This document shows, in pieces, positions 33,600 to 43,267 of a DNA stretch of 64,000 nt (position 1 is its first letter; every line of letters begins with the position of its first letter). A program made the translations under genes and the position numbers. The stretch comes from Pseudoalteromonas sp. SMS1 (GTDB lineage Bacteria > Pseudomonadota > Gammaproteobacteria > Enterobacterales > Alteromonadaceae), in NCBI RefSeq assembly GCF_021530565.1, contig NZ_JAKGBI010000004.1, positions 248,001 through 312,000 on the forward strand. The letters are read 5' to 3'. The notes below the pieces were generated by a model, which was given only the letters and a program-made list of their open reading frames with translations, was not told where the DNA came from and searched no databases.

Positions 33600-34724
33600 A
33601 TGAATCGACGAGAACTTTTAATCGGCGCTGGCTATGGACTTGGTATGCTTGGATTGGCCTCCTGTTCCTCCATCTCTAAAACACGCTCAAATATACACAC
33701 CAGATATCGTCACTATGCTCCATTGAAATCTACAATGCAGAGAGTCACCCATTCAGAGGTGGGACTGCGTCCGTTTAGACCAGAGGGGTATCGATTAGAA
33801 CGTGAACCATTGGCGCATAAAACGCTCGTGCATAATTATGGTCATGGTGGTGGTGGCATATCTCTTTCTTGGGGGACTTCAACTGTCGCCGCTCAATTGG
33901 CAAGCCAACCGCGGGTAAAAGACATTGCGATTTTAGGTTCAGGTGTTATGGGGATTACCACTGCTCTAATATTGGCGCAAGAAGGGTTTGATGTCACAAT
34001 TTATGCCGACGACTTTCCGCCAAACACAACCTCAAATATCGCAGCTGCACTCTGGCTACCCAGTAGCTATTTCGATAGAAATATTGTCACTCCAGCGTTT
34101 TTAGAGAAAGATAGGCATATTATTCGTGGCTCATTTTCGCGTTTTCTTGGTTATGTCAACGTGCCGCGCTACGGTGTTTCTTGGCACAATTACCACCTAC
34201 TCCTACCTCAAGCAAGAGACTCTATCAGGCAACTACCTGGGGGCAATGATTTATATCCAGAATTAGCGACGAGTACAGAAGACAATTTGTTCGGCTATCC
34301 TTACCAAAGTTACATGAAAGCGCTGATCATTGATCCCATGTTGTATTTACCCGCTCTATTGCAAGATGCACAAATTGCAGGGGCAAAGCTCAAGCAAGCC
34401 AAATTTGAAAACCTAGATCAAGTACTCGCTTTAAAAGAGCGTGTTGTTGTCAACTGTACCGGACTCGGCGCAAGTAAGCTCTTTGCCGATACAAGTATGT
34501 ATCCTATCCAAGGCCAACTAACCCACCTGCTGCCACAACCTGAGATTAATTACGCCTATGTCGTACCAACACCAGAGGGCTATTTGTATATGTTTCCACG
34601 AAAAGGATCGATTGTAATTGGTGGCACAGCCGTAAAACGGGCTTTTAGTACAGAGCCCGACCAAAAACTGACAGCGCGCATGGTGCAAGGTCATGCCGAG
34701 TTAGCCAAAAATCTAATGCGCTAA
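33600..34724 (+). CDS. Tat-exported D-amino-acid-oxidase-like flavoprotein, circularly permuted
   Basis: A 374-residue FAD protein. The N-terminus is a twin-arginine signal (MNRRELLIGAGYGLGMLGLA) ending LASC, a possible lipobox. Residues 54-98 (VGLRPFRP...RLERE...VHNYGHGGGG...SWGT) correspond to the C-terminal end of classical DAAO, and the Rossmann motif GSGVMG (113-118), normally at the start, follows. The protein then runs through a DAAO middle (NIAAALWLPSSYF, VNCTGLGASKL) and ends in a strand equivalent to VTLGG. So the normal order is circularly permuted. D-amino acid oxidation outside the cytoplasm is the best guess. Confidence 0.8.
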   Translation: MNRRELLIGAGYGLGMLGLASCSSISKTRSNIHTRYRHYAPLKSTMQRVTHSEVGLRPFRPEGYRLEREPLAHKTLVHNYGHGGGGISLSWGTSTVAAQLASQPRVKDIAILGSGVMGITTALILAQEGFDVTIYADDFPPNTTSNIAAALWLPSSYFDRNIVTPAFLEKDRHIIRGSFSRFLGYVNVPRYGVSWHNYHLLLPQARDSIRQLPGGNDLYPELATSTEDNLFGYPYQSYMKALIIDPMLYLPALLQDAQIAGAKLKQAKFENLDQVLALKERVVVNCTGLGASKLFADTSMYPIQGQLTHLLPQPEINYAYVVPTPEGYLYMFPRKGSIVIGGTAVKRAFSTEPDQKLTARMVQGHAELAKNLMR

Positions 34725-35242
34725 AGCTTAAATTGGGCTTTTTGGCCAGCGCCAACCACTTGCTGTTTTGGCACCACCAAACTGACATACACTCGTCCCA
34801 AAGACTTGGGTAATAACAAGGTAACCGCGTTCACCTTTTGCTTCGCTATGGCACACCCAAGTCTAAAATAGCTACGCGAATGATGTGCTTTTTGCAATTC
34901 ATTCAGTTTACTTGGGAATTGGTTCACAGTACATTTAAGCACTTCTCCATCAGCAGTGACGGTAGTACGTTGCAAAACCATTTCTTTTAATTGCGTGACT
35001 TTTTGATCATTTCCTTGATTGGCCAGCAGTACCAGCTCTGTATCTCCCAGTAACCAAGCTTCATGACTGTGCAGCACCGATAGCCAATGTGCAAAATTGG
35101 TATTCACTAAGATATCTAGCTGACCACTTCTAACAGTAATCGTCGCCGTGGTTTCTTTTAATGCATGACTGCGCGCATCCGTACACACACAGAAAAGCCA
35201 CAAAACCACACAACTCAACATGACATACCTTATATTCTTCAT
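34721..35242 (-). CDS. Secreted hypothetical protein, coupled to YHYH gene
   Basis: A 173-residue protein with a signal peptide (hydrophobic to about residue 22, then ARSHALKET). The mature part is mostly beta: TTATITVRSGQLDILVNTNF, VTADGEVLKCTV and VNAVTLLLPKSLG strands. I do not recognise a family, though the start resembles HupE/UreJ-associated leader domains. Its ATG overlaps the stop of the YHYH gene by four bases (ATGA), so the two form an operon. It is convergent with the flavoprotein gene (four-base overlap). Confidence 0.6.
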   Translation of the reverse strand: MKNIRYVMLSCVVLWLFCVCTDARSHALKETTATITVRSGQLDILVNTNFAHWLSVLHSHEAWLLGDTELVLLANQGNDQKVTQLKEMVLQRTTVTADGEVLKCTVNQFPSKLNELQKAHHSRSYFRLGCAIAKQKVNAVTLLLPKSLGRVYVSLVVPKQQVVGAGQKAQFKL

Positions 35243-36693
35243 CGACAATATGTCCCCGTTTGAATTGCACCATTATTTGAAATTGCTTTCATTTCAAAAT
35301 CATAGCAATTTTCCTTATCTTTACTTGGGGTGTAAGTGACGTAATAGTTTTCACCCTGATAGTCATAGCGCATGGTTCTTTTCCCATCGCTGTCTACTGT
35401 GTGTGTTAAGTTCTGAACATCGCCGGGAGGCGGACGCAGATCACCTCGATCTCCGCCACCTGTCAAAGGCGCAACGCGCGGTAATATGTTAGTGTCTATT
35501 TCACCGACCAAACATTGAAATACATATGGGGGGGCTTTCGATAGATGATATCTATATCCAAAAGTCTCATCAGAAATACCATTGCATAGCTCTAAATCCC
35601 CTTCGGCAATAGCACTGCCATCGGGGTAATTAAACCCATACAGTGGGTAGCCATCGTAACCCCAGCCAATTATTGTCTCATCATTCAAGTTTTCCATTGC
35701 ATCCATCATACATGTGGGCGCAGCATGGTAATGGTAATCATCTCCTCGCCCTGCGTGACCACCACAATTATCCAGCTGCCCTAATGCTACGGTATCAATG
35801 CTCGGGTCGTAGTTAAACAAATCTAACTCTCCAGCCGCCGAATAATCATAAATAGGTACGCCATTCACCGCGATACCCAGTGCGGCGTCAATTGTTGTTG
35901 GACTGGTTGCTGTATGCGGTTCTAATTTAATCGGAGCGGCATAGCCCACGGCAGGCACTGGGATCTGCTCATTGGTTGCCGTGATCCCATTCATTAAGTC
36001 ATGATCTGGGTAAGTATCAGACGTGATGTAGGCATAATTCTCATCGCAGGTCACACTCACATCGCTTTCAGGGGATAATGCAACCGACTGTTTAATACGT
36101 TCACAACGCGTAGGCTCAAGCGTTGCCGTATTACTGATGATAAATTCGAACGTCAGAGACGCGCTTAACTCACCATCGCTAAACGTAACCTCTTGTTGAT
36201 AAGTACCAATCCCCAAGTTTGCAATATCAATACTCTGAGGGCTCAACGCAATATCGTCACCATTGACATCCGAACACGTCAAATAACTGTCTAATTGGAT
36301 GCTTGTGCTGCCAGCAGTTACCGACGGCGTCGTTGCCTGACCACATTGAGGCACCTGATTAGTGATCTGATAGGGTAATTGCACAGTCACTTGTCCGTGG
36401 CCATCAGATACAGAGACTGCGAGTGAATATTCACCTGTTACCACGCCATCACTGGCGATGACATTGGGCGAAAACGTTAAAGTATCCCCGTTTGCATCGA
36501 TGCACTGCATCGCACTGATGATGGATACTGCACCACTCCCCCTTGGTGCTATAAGCTGAGTTGCTGTACATACGGGCAAGGTGTTTTGCTCGTTGGATAC
36601 AGCAGCACTCGTGTCTGATCCCCCCCCTCCACATCCCGCCAACAAAGCAGACAAATAAAACACGGCACCTAATTTCATCATCGTGTTTGACAT
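35239..36693 (-). CDS. YHYH domain lipoprotein
   Basis: A 484-residue lipoprotein: the N-terminal segment ends LLAGCGGGG, a lipobox followed by a Gly-rich linker. Two Ig/cadherin-like repeats follow (VSNEQNTLPVCTATQL..., then TSIQLDSYLTCSDVNGDDI). The C-terminal domain has DDYHYHAAPTC with GWGYDGYPLYGF, defining the YHYH family, of unknown function and probably metal-binding given its His/Cys content. ATG 36693 was chosen for its lipobox and a GAAGAG leader. Confidence 0.8.
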   Translation of the reverse strand: MSNTMMKLGAVFYLSALLAGCGGGGSDTSAAVSNEQNTLPVCTATQLIAPRGSGAVSIISAMQCIDANGDTLTFSPNVIASDGVVTGEYSLAVSVSDGHGQVTVQLPYQITNQVPQCGQATTPSVTAGSTSIQLDSYLTCSDVNGDDIALSPQSIDIANLGIGTYQQEVTFSDGELSASLTFEFIISNTATLEPTRCERIKQSVALSPESDVSVTCDENYAYITSDTYPDHDLMNGITATNEQIPVPAVGYAAPIKLEPHTATSPTTIDAALGIAVNGVPIYDYSAAGELDLFNYDPSIDTVALGQLDNCGGHAGRGDDYHYHAAPTCMMDAMENLNDETIIGWGYDGYPLYGFNYPDGSAIAEGDLELCNGISDETFGYRYHLSKAPPYVFQCLVGEIDTNILPRVAPLTGGGDRGDLRPPPGDVQNLTHTVDSDGKRTMRYDYQGENYYVTYTPSKDKENCYDFEMKAISNNGAIQTGTYCR

Positions 36694-36905
36694 AACCAGC
36701 TCTTCTAATTTTTGGACCAAATCAATGCAACTATTTTATTTAGGCTACACAACTGACCAGGAAAATACTATTTTGAAATGTGCAAAAATTAAGGAAGTTA
36801 GGACATACCTTGCGCCGGTCGGATTGTGTGTATTAAAGCCGACCGACATTCAATGTGCGAGGACCATAGTCAAATTGCTTAAACTAGGGCTATAAATTAG
36901 ATGTG

Positions 36906-37298
36906 TTACAATTCTGCTTCCAAAATAGCAAGGGCCCTTTCTTCGGCTTCATCGACATTGCCATCCGCTTCAATTACTTTCACGACAAGTTCTTTCGCAA
37001 ACTTACGCATGGGTTCATCAACAATATGATGTATACGATGTCTTATGAACGATTCAATATCATTTTGCTGAACAGCGAGCACTGACTTCCCTAGACTATC
37101 TTCAAGGTAATCTTCAATGGCAATACTGGAATTCCATTGCAACCCTTTTGCCCAATCATAAACAACCTGCTTTTCACTTTCATCGATCTCACCATCTACA
37201 CCAATAAAAAGTAGCGCAATATCGAGTAAAGATTCTTTTTGCAGTTGATCGACACAAATTCCAGTGTCAAAGTGACTTAATAATTGCTCAAATTTCAT
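36906..37298 (-). CDS. TerB-like protein
   Basis: 130 residues, all-helical, with the TerB-like pattern: LLDIALLFIGVDGEIDESEKQVVYDWA followed by a second acidic repeat VKVIEADGNVDEAEERALAILE. TerB folds bind calcium or metal and occur in stress systems, but no other ter gene is present. The two D-x-E-like loops (GVDGEIDESE, EADGNVDEAE) are the likely metal-binding sites. Confidence 0.75.
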   Translation of the reverse strand: MKFEQLLSHFDTGICVDQLQKESLLDIALLFIGVDGEIDESEKQVVYDWAKGLQWNSSIAIEDYLEDSLGKSVLAVQQNDIESFIRHRIHHIVDEPMRKFAKELVVKVIEADGNVDEAEERALAILEAEL

Positions 37299-37614
37299 TT
37301 TTTCTCCTTACGACTCAGCGGTACACCCGTGGTGACAGTCAGTCATGACTTTTACTTTGCTTAACATAATCTACATTTTTACGTTTGTCATAGCGAAAAA
37401 GCACATTTAAGACAGTTAACATTTTTTGGGGATGAATTAAATCGGTCGATACTGGCTACTTACACAGTAATCATTGTCAGCATGCAGCAACCCGCCCAGC
37501 TATAACGCATTTTTAAATAATAAATACATACATTAAGTTAATCGTTAGACTACGGTGGACAAATCATTTTATTTTTATAGAATAAAAATGGAATTACATA
37601 AAATAGGAACAAAT
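37299..37614. other. Intergenic region
   Basis: About 315 bp, divergent promoter region between TerB-like and protease genes; no gene seen. Confidence 0.4.
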
Positions 37615-39822
37615 ATGTATAATAAACTACAAGGACTGCTTCTTCTAGCAACTATAACGACCCCACTTAGCGTTTACGCAAAAAGTAAAGTAGAGCCTTT
37701 ACAAAGTCGCGATATGGACTCGCCACGTATCGTTGGTGGACAAGAAACTGCAGAATTTGCGTACCCATTTATGGGAAGCCTTCAATTAGACAATGGCCAT
37801 TTTTGTGGCTTATCGTTTATTGGGGAAAACAAAGTACTGACGGCAAGCCATTGTATTGAGGGATTTCAAGCGGATCGCTTTACCGTAAAGTTCGAAGGCC
37901 ATGATCTGACAGACGAATCGCAATGGCAGACTTATAATGTCGTGGCTATGTCCATGCATGACCAATACAATCAGGTGTTGCAGTACAACAATGATATCGC
38001 CGTGTTGGAGCTGGACCGTCCAGTAGAAAACATTACGCCAATCAAACTCGCTAACCAAGAAATTAGAAATAGCCTAGTCGCCGGCGACAATTTAAAAGTT
38101 ATGGGATGGGGTCGACTCAGCTCTGGTGGCGAAGCGCCAGACAAACTACAAGAAGTCGATGTGCCATACGTCACCAATGAAGTGTGTAATAGTGCAGAGT
38201 ACTACGATGGTAGTATTTCTGACAAGATGATATGTGCTGGTTTTACTGAAGGTGGTAAAGATTCATGTCAAGGTGATAGCGGCGGCCCTCTTATCGTACA
38301 AAAAAATGACGAGTGGTTTCAGGTCGGCGTTGTTAGTTGGGGAGAAGGATGCGCATTACCAAATAGGCCTGGCGTCTATGCAGACGTAGAGTCACTGTTT
38401 TTTTGGGTACAATCAAAAATGTCAGGGTTCGGCTTTGGTTCAAACGAACAACATGTTTACATGGAAGATCAGGCATCAGTCAAGATTCTCAATACATTCA
38501 AAAATACATTAGATCAGCCACTGACAATTGCAGACTTTAGTCTTTCACAGCATGACGAAGGTGTTCAATTCTCGGAGCAGAACTGTGCCAATACAGTACT
38601 TGAACCGGGGTCGCAATGCCAATTTACGGTGTTAACTCCTGATAACTCAAAACATGCTAACTATACGGTTGATGCCAGCATCACGTCCCCCTCCATCAGC
38701 GTTTACTCAGCCGTTTTTGGCTACACAAAACTGGCCCAATTTAATGAAAATATCAATGAATTGATGTCAATACCGACTAGCATCCAATGGTCAACAGGTG
38801 GTAATGAAAACTGGTATGTAGATGCAACACCAGAGCAAGAACCAGCGCTTATAAGTGGCGATGTGACAGACCGTGACGAAACCCCTGAGCTAACGGAGCT
38901 TTACCAAGAGTCAACTCTGATGATTGATATCAATGATCTTCATATCAAAGATATTGGTTTTGATTACCTTGTTTCAAGCGAACGTGGATACGACTTTGTT
39001 GGAATATTCCATAACGGGAAACAAGTTCACATCGATAGTGGGGACGACAGAGAATACAAATCTTTCGATCTCGAGTTAGAAGAAGGCGCTAACCAAATTC
39101 GCATCGAATACTTGAAAGATTATGTTGTCACCGTGGGTGATGATAATGTCGCACTCAAAAATATCAGAACAACGTTTGTCAACACGGAGCCAACTATCGA
39201 GCTTGCACAAACCGAGTTGGATGTACGAAGTGAGCTTGAATTTACGCTAGATGCAAGTGCTACGACGGACAGAGAAAATGATGTGATTACGTATTCTTGG
39301 GTCAAGCTTGAAGATGAAGTACAACAGGTAAGTGACGAAAGTGTCGTGACACTCAAAGCAGAAAAGACCACAGAAGATGTAACGGTCACCTATCAACTTA
39401 CCGCAACGGATGAATATGAGGCATCTGCAACAGCACTTGTTAAGGTAAATGTGATTAAAAACAATGCACCAACGCTTTCTTTAACGAGCAGCAATGCAAG
39501 TGTTCACGAAGGGGATGCACTGACGATCAACGTTGTGGGAGCAGAAGACCCTGATGGCGACAATATTAAGATTACGTGGGAACAGACATCAGGACCATCA
39601 GTGACTGTACCGAGTGACAGTAGTCAATTTAGCTTTACGGCACCAAATGTCAACGAGACCAGTACCTTAGTATTTTCTGTTACGGCAACCGACGACTTTG
39701 GTCTGTCTCACTCTGAGACCATAAGTGTTGAAGTCAAAAACAAAGATAGCGGCGGTTCGCTTGGCATATTTAGCTTGTTTATGCTTGCTCTATTAACAAG
39801 TGTAAGACGCATTAAAAATTAG
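37615..39822 (+). CDS. Trypsin-like serine protease with GlyGly-CTERM anchor
   Basis: A 735-residue secreted protease. Signal peptide, then IVGG at 39-42 (activation site), catalytic His79 (TASHC), Asp127 (NNDIAVLE) and Ser222 (GDSGGPL); Asp216 in the specificity pocket points to cleavage after Arg/Lys. Beta-rich domains follow, including cadherin/PKD-like ones with DPDGDNI near the end. The C-terminus SGGSLGIFSLFMLALL plus basic tail is a GlyGly-CTERM sorting signal, normally processed by rhombosortase. ATG 37615 with AGGAAC was preferred to the frame's start at 37555. A perfect 15-bp terminator follows. Confidence 0.9.
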   Translation: MYNKLQGLLLLATITTPLSVYAKSKVEPLQSRDMDSPRIVGGQETAEFAYPFMGSLQLDNGHFCGLSFIGENKVLTASHCIEGFQADRFTVKFEGHDLTDESQWQTYNVVAMSMHDQYNQVLQYNNDIAVLELDRPVENITPIKLANQEIRNSLVAGDNLKVMGWGRLSSGGEAPDKLQEVDVPYVTNEVCNSAEYYDGSISDKMICAGFTEGGKDSCQGDSGGPLIVQKNDEWFQVGVVSWGEGCALPNRPGVYADVESLFFWVQSKMSGFGFGSNEQHVYMEDQASVKILNTFKNTLDQPLTIADFSLSQHDEGVQFSEQNCANTVLEPGSQCQFTVLTPDNSKHANYTVDASITSPSISVYSAVFGYTKLAQFNENINELMSIPTSIQWSTGGNENWYVDATPEQEPALISGDVTDRDETPELTELYQESTLMIDINDLHIKDIGFDYLVSSERGYDFVGIFHNGKQVHIDSGDDREYKSFDLELEEGANQIRIEYLKDYVVTVGDDNVALKNIRTTFVNTEPTIELAQTELDVRSELEFTLDASATTDRENDVITYSWVKLEDEVQQVSDESVVTLKAEKTTEDVTVTYQLTATDEYEASATALVKVNVIKNNAPTLSLTSSNASVHEGDALTINVVGAEDPDGDNIKITWEQTSGPSVTVPSDSSQFSFTAPNVNETSTLVFSVTATDDFGLSHSETISVEVKNKDSGGSLGIFSLFMLALLTSVRRIKN

Positions 39823-39846
39823 GCGATATTAACTAATTCACCCAAT

Positions 39847-39880
39847 AAAGCATGGCCTTAGGAACTAAGGCCATGCTTTT
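39847..39880. terminator. Bidirectional terminator, 15-bp perfect stem
   Basis: AAAGCATGGCCTTAG, loop GAA, CTAAGGCCATGCTTT, with A and T runs on both sides. It serves the protease gene and the convergent mscS remnant. Confidence 0.92.
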
Positions 39881-39897
39881 CATAAAAACTTTATTTT

Positions 39898-40200
39898 TCA
39901 CTTTCCATCATTGACATTTTTATCATCTGGTTTGGGTATTTTTCCAATTGAGTTAAAGCGACTTCTTGGGTTTATCTGAGTTGGCCGTCCAAGCAATAAG
40001 TTATTTGGATAAATAATTATTTCTCTGTCTTCGGTAATAAACTGCGTATTAAACACACCGATGTTTGAAATATACCCTTCAATATAGTTATCACCATCCA
40101 ATACTCTGACAAAATTCCCTCTGCGGTAGGCACTGTGAAACAAAAGGACAAAGTAAGCCGTGATATTGCTCAATACAGACCAGTTAGCAAAAAGTGCCAA
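39898..40200 (-). pseudogene. Truncated mechanosensitive channel (MscS family), C-terminal piece
   Basis: The minus-strand frame from about 40200 reads ISLALFANWSVLSNITAYFV, LLFHSAYRRGNFVRVL, EGYISNIGVFNTQFI and NNLLLGRPTQINPRSRFN, which is the pore helix and beta-domain of MscS channels. The first transmembrane helices and start are missing; upstream sequence passes into the lysR remnant. The remaining part is too short to form a channel. The break is near 40160-40205. Confidence 0.8.
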
Positions 40201-40837
40201 TGAAATGATGATCATGTGGCAAAAACTTAAGCAAGATGTCGGCGTGTCAGACGCACACAATAGCCAGCTTTTCGTCGGATCGATGATGTCTATTTGGGAC
40301 ATTGTCTTGCAAGATTGGTTGCAAAAAATAGACCGTAACTTAGACGATGTGCAATTGCATATTCACAATCACTCCCCCATCGAATTACGCAAACAGCTAT
40401 TAAACCGCCTGATTGATATCGCATTCATTTTTGAACCCCCGTATGTTGATGATATAGTCACTGAAAAGGTCGGTAATGTCCCACTACAGCTCGTATCTAC
40501 AGATCCGCATGCTGCAGTTAGCAGCTTAAACAACATGATACAAGTGGACTATGGTGAAGCAGTGAATAGTCAATTCGATAGAGACTTTAGTGAATCGAGC
40601 ACTGTGCGTCACCGTATGAGTCAACCGAGGATCGCACTCAACTTTATTTTAGAAGCGAGTGGTACTGCCTACTTACCCAAACAAATGTGCTTCGAACATA
40701 TCCGCAAAAACAAGTTATTCTTGGTTGAAAGTGCACCTATTTATAGTCGGGAGATCTTCGCTATGTATCTAGCAAAAAGCCACAAATCTCAACTTATCCA
40801 AGATTCGCTGATACTCTTTCCATATACTCGAAACTAG
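40160..40837 (+). pseudogene. LysR-family regulator lacking its DNA-binding domain
   Basis: The frame starts at the linker (ANEMMIMWQKLKQDVGV) and runs through the effector-binding domain: LFVGSMMSIWDIVLQDW, then ELRKQLLNRLIDIAFIFEPP, ARIALNFILEAS-like and YLPKQMC segments. The N-terminal winged helix-turn-helix is missing. The DNA before the linker is mscS sequence in opposite orientation, so a deletion has joined the two genes. Any product could not bind DNA by itself. Confidence 0.8.
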
Positions 40838-41191
40838 CGCAACTTTTGTTTGTTAAACTGATAAATAAAAGTTATCAATCAGCAGACTTATTAAAAATTT
40901 TATCAAGTACTGGGAATTTATTTGTCAACCGTCCAAAGTTTTTTGCTAACTCGCTCCCAATCGACCGTTGCCTATGAGTCAAAACCAAGATATTGGTTAC
41001 CATGAGCGCAATGATTTGCCCTGCTCAGCCTCAATCGCTCTTTGTAAATTGCATCTTTCTTTTTAAAACTGCATTGCATATTGCAATAGTTGATATAACT
41101 AAAATTAAAAATCATTAAATATCAGAGTTTTAAAATTGGTCTTTCATTTGCAAACTCCTAGACAGCAAAATCAAAAACGTTGGAGAGTCAC
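40838..41191. other. Intergenic region upstream of LruC gene
   Basis: About 350 bp of AT-rich promoter region without a gene. A 15-bp palindrome ATTGCATATTGCAAT lies at 41073-41087. Confidence 0.5.
41073..41087. promoter_or_regulatory. 15-bp palindrome upstream of LruC gene
   Basis: ATTGCA-TAT-TGCAAT, ~105 bp before the start codon. Confidence 0.3.
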
Positions 41192-43258
41192 ATGAAAAAA
41201 CTATTAGCAGGTGCCTGCATATTTTCCGCGGGGTTATCAGCCGCCCCATTCGATACATGTCCTTCTAAAGCATTTCTTGTACAGGGCAGCACAGCAACCA
41301 TGTACGGTGTTAATTTAGTCTCTGGTGCATACAGTACGTTTGCCGACAATGTTGGTACAAACAACAAGCTCAATGGTATCGGATTCAGCGTACATGACCG
41401 TTACATCTACGGCTGGGATTACAGTAATCAAGATATTGGTCGTGTTGGTAAAGATTACGTACTCGAACCCATTATGACCTCTGGATTCCCAGACACAAAT
41501 TTCTATGTCGGTGATGTCGCGATACACGAAAACGCATTTTACGTGTACAAAAAAGGGGGCAGCCTCGGGTTATACAGAGTGTCATTAGATGAAAACAGCA
41601 GTGATTACCTGCAAGCTACGCGCATTGTGGATGGTAGTTCGTTAAATTTAAACATCTTCGACATGGCGTTTGCACCAGACGACAATGCAAGTCTAGCTTA
41701 CAGCGTTGACAGCAACGGTAATTTACACCGAATTGATGTCTCAAATGGGACCAGTACAAATCTCGGAAATGTCGGTCAGTCTGGTACCTTCGGGGCCGTT
41801 TATTTTGACGTCGAAAATAATTTCTACATCAGCAGGAACCAGGACGGACATGTTTATAAAATAGACATAGACAACCCAGCCAACACGCAACTTTTCGCCT
41901 ATGGCCCCTTGTCAAACACCAACGATGGTGCACGATGTGCAACCGCCCCCATCATTGACGACACCGAAGATCCCACCATAGATTATGGCGACGCGCCAGA
42001 CAGTTACGGCACATCATTGGATGCCAATGGTGCACGTCATAATGTGGGAGACCTCTTTTTTGGACAAAGTGTCAGCGCTGAGTATTTACCAAAAGACAAC
42101 GACGATGATAATGGTGTCAGCTTCCTAACTAACTTAGAGACGGGATATGACAGCCTAGTTTCTTTCACACTCTCTAAATCTGGCTTCGTCAATGCGTGGG
42201 TTGATTGGAATGGCGACGGACAATTTCAAGACGCTGAACGTGTGATCAGTCAATATCAAGGTAACGCTGGCGAAAACAGAGTACTTATACCGGTGCCTGT
42301 TGACGCCGTTGAGGGCAACACTTGGGCAAGATTCCGCGTATCAAACAACAGCGATATCGCGCCTCAAGGGGGTATTGATAATGGCGAGGTTGAAGATTTA
42401 AGTGTAACAGTTGTTGCCAGTAGCATGATCCAGAATTCAACCTCATGGAAAACGGCAGCATTTGAAGACTTGTGGCCTCAAAAAGGCGATTATGACTTTA
42501 ATGATGTCGTTGTTAGATACCGCGTAATCACGAGCCAAATCGGTAACCAAGTGGTTCGCTACAAAGTCGAGGGCGCGTTGGTTGCTGTGGGTGCTGGCTA
42601 TCACAATGCCTTTGCTATTCGCCTAAAAGATATCGCTCGTCAGCATGTAAATGAGGCGCAGATTGAACTTAACATTGACGGTGTCACACAAACTGACAGC
42701 CCGTTAGAAGCAAACCGCAACGAAGCCATCGTGGTGATATTTGCCGATACAAGAAGTATGGTGCCCGTTCAGCCAGGCTGTAAGTTCTTCAGAACAGAAA
42801 CAGGCTGTACCGACATCCAAAGAGCGCCCTACCCGTTCGACATTACGATACCGCTTTCAACCAGCTATAACGCAAGTGTCGCGACTAACGGTAAAGTGGA
42901 TCCCTTTATCTTTGCTGTAGATGGTCATTATCATGGCACAGTTGTAGATCAAAACAATGGTCGTGGATGGGAAGTACACCTGAAAAACCATGAACCAACA
43001 GAAGCATTCGATAGCGGTTACCTAGATCAAGCTGATGATACGTCATCAACCAATGGATATTACCAAACTTCCACTGGGCTGCCTTGGGCACTGATCATTA
43101 ACTCCGATTGGGATCATCCAATTGAAAGAGTTGATATGTCAGTCGCATACCCACAGTTTGCTGAGTTTGCCCAGTCTGCCGGCGTGCAATACTCAACTTG
43201 GTTTGAAAACCCAGTCGCAAACTATCAGTACACCATCAACAACTCAGCACAGAACTAG
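41192..43258 (+). CDS. LruC-domain secreted protein
   Basis: A 688-residue secreted protein. After a signal peptide, a beta-propeller-like N-terminal half (repeated short strands such as GIGFSVHDRYIYGWDYSN, SNGNLHRIDVSNG), then a GEVED domain with NGDGQFQDAERV and RFRVSN...GGIDNGEVEDL, and finally the LruC domain (WKTAAFEDLWPQKGDYDFND with a DWDHPIERVD end). LruC proteins occur on surfaces of Bacteroidetes and marine gammaproteobacteria; their role is unclear. ATG 41192, preceded by GGAG, was chosen for the signal peptide. It forms an operon with the lipoprotein. Confidence 0.85.
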   Translation: MKKLLAGACIFSAGLSAAPFDTCPSKAFLVQGSTATMYGVNLVSGAYSTFADNVGTNNKLNGIGFSVHDRYIYGWDYSNQDIGRVGKDYVLEPIMTSGFPDTNFYVGDVAIHENAFYVYKKGGSLGLYRVSLDENSSDYLQATRIVDGSSLNLNIFDMAFAPDDNASLAYSVDSNGNLHRIDVSNGTSTNLGNVGQSGTFGAVYFDVENNFYISRNQDGHVYKIDIDNPANTQLFAYGPLSNTNDGARCATAPIIDDTEDPTIDYGDAPDSYGTSLDANGARHNVGDLFFGQSVSAEYLPKDNDDDNGVSFLTNLETGYDSLVSFTLSKSGFVNAWVDWNGDGQFQDAERVISQYQGNAGENRVLIPVPVDAVEGNTWARFRVSNNSDIAPQGGIDNGEVEDLSVTVVASSMIQNSTSWKTAAFEDLWPQKGDYDFNDVVVRYRVITSQIGNQVVRYKVEGALVAVGAGYHNAFAIRLKDIARQHVNEAQIELNIDGVTQTDSPLEANRNEAIVVIFADTRSMVPVQPGCKFFRTETGCTDIQRAPYPFDITIPLSTSYNASVATNGKVDPFIFAVDGHYHGTVVDQNNGRGWEVHLKNHEPTEAFDSGYLDQADDTSSTNGYYQTSTGLPWALIINSDWDHPIERVDMSVAYPQFAEFAQSAGVQYSTWFENPVANYQYTINNSAQN

Positions 43259-43267
43259 GAGACTATC

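Noticed and set aside
36683-36895. 70-codon frame upstream of the YHYH gene
   Set aside because: It overlaps the start region of the YHYH gene, lacks a good ribosome site and has no recognisable features.
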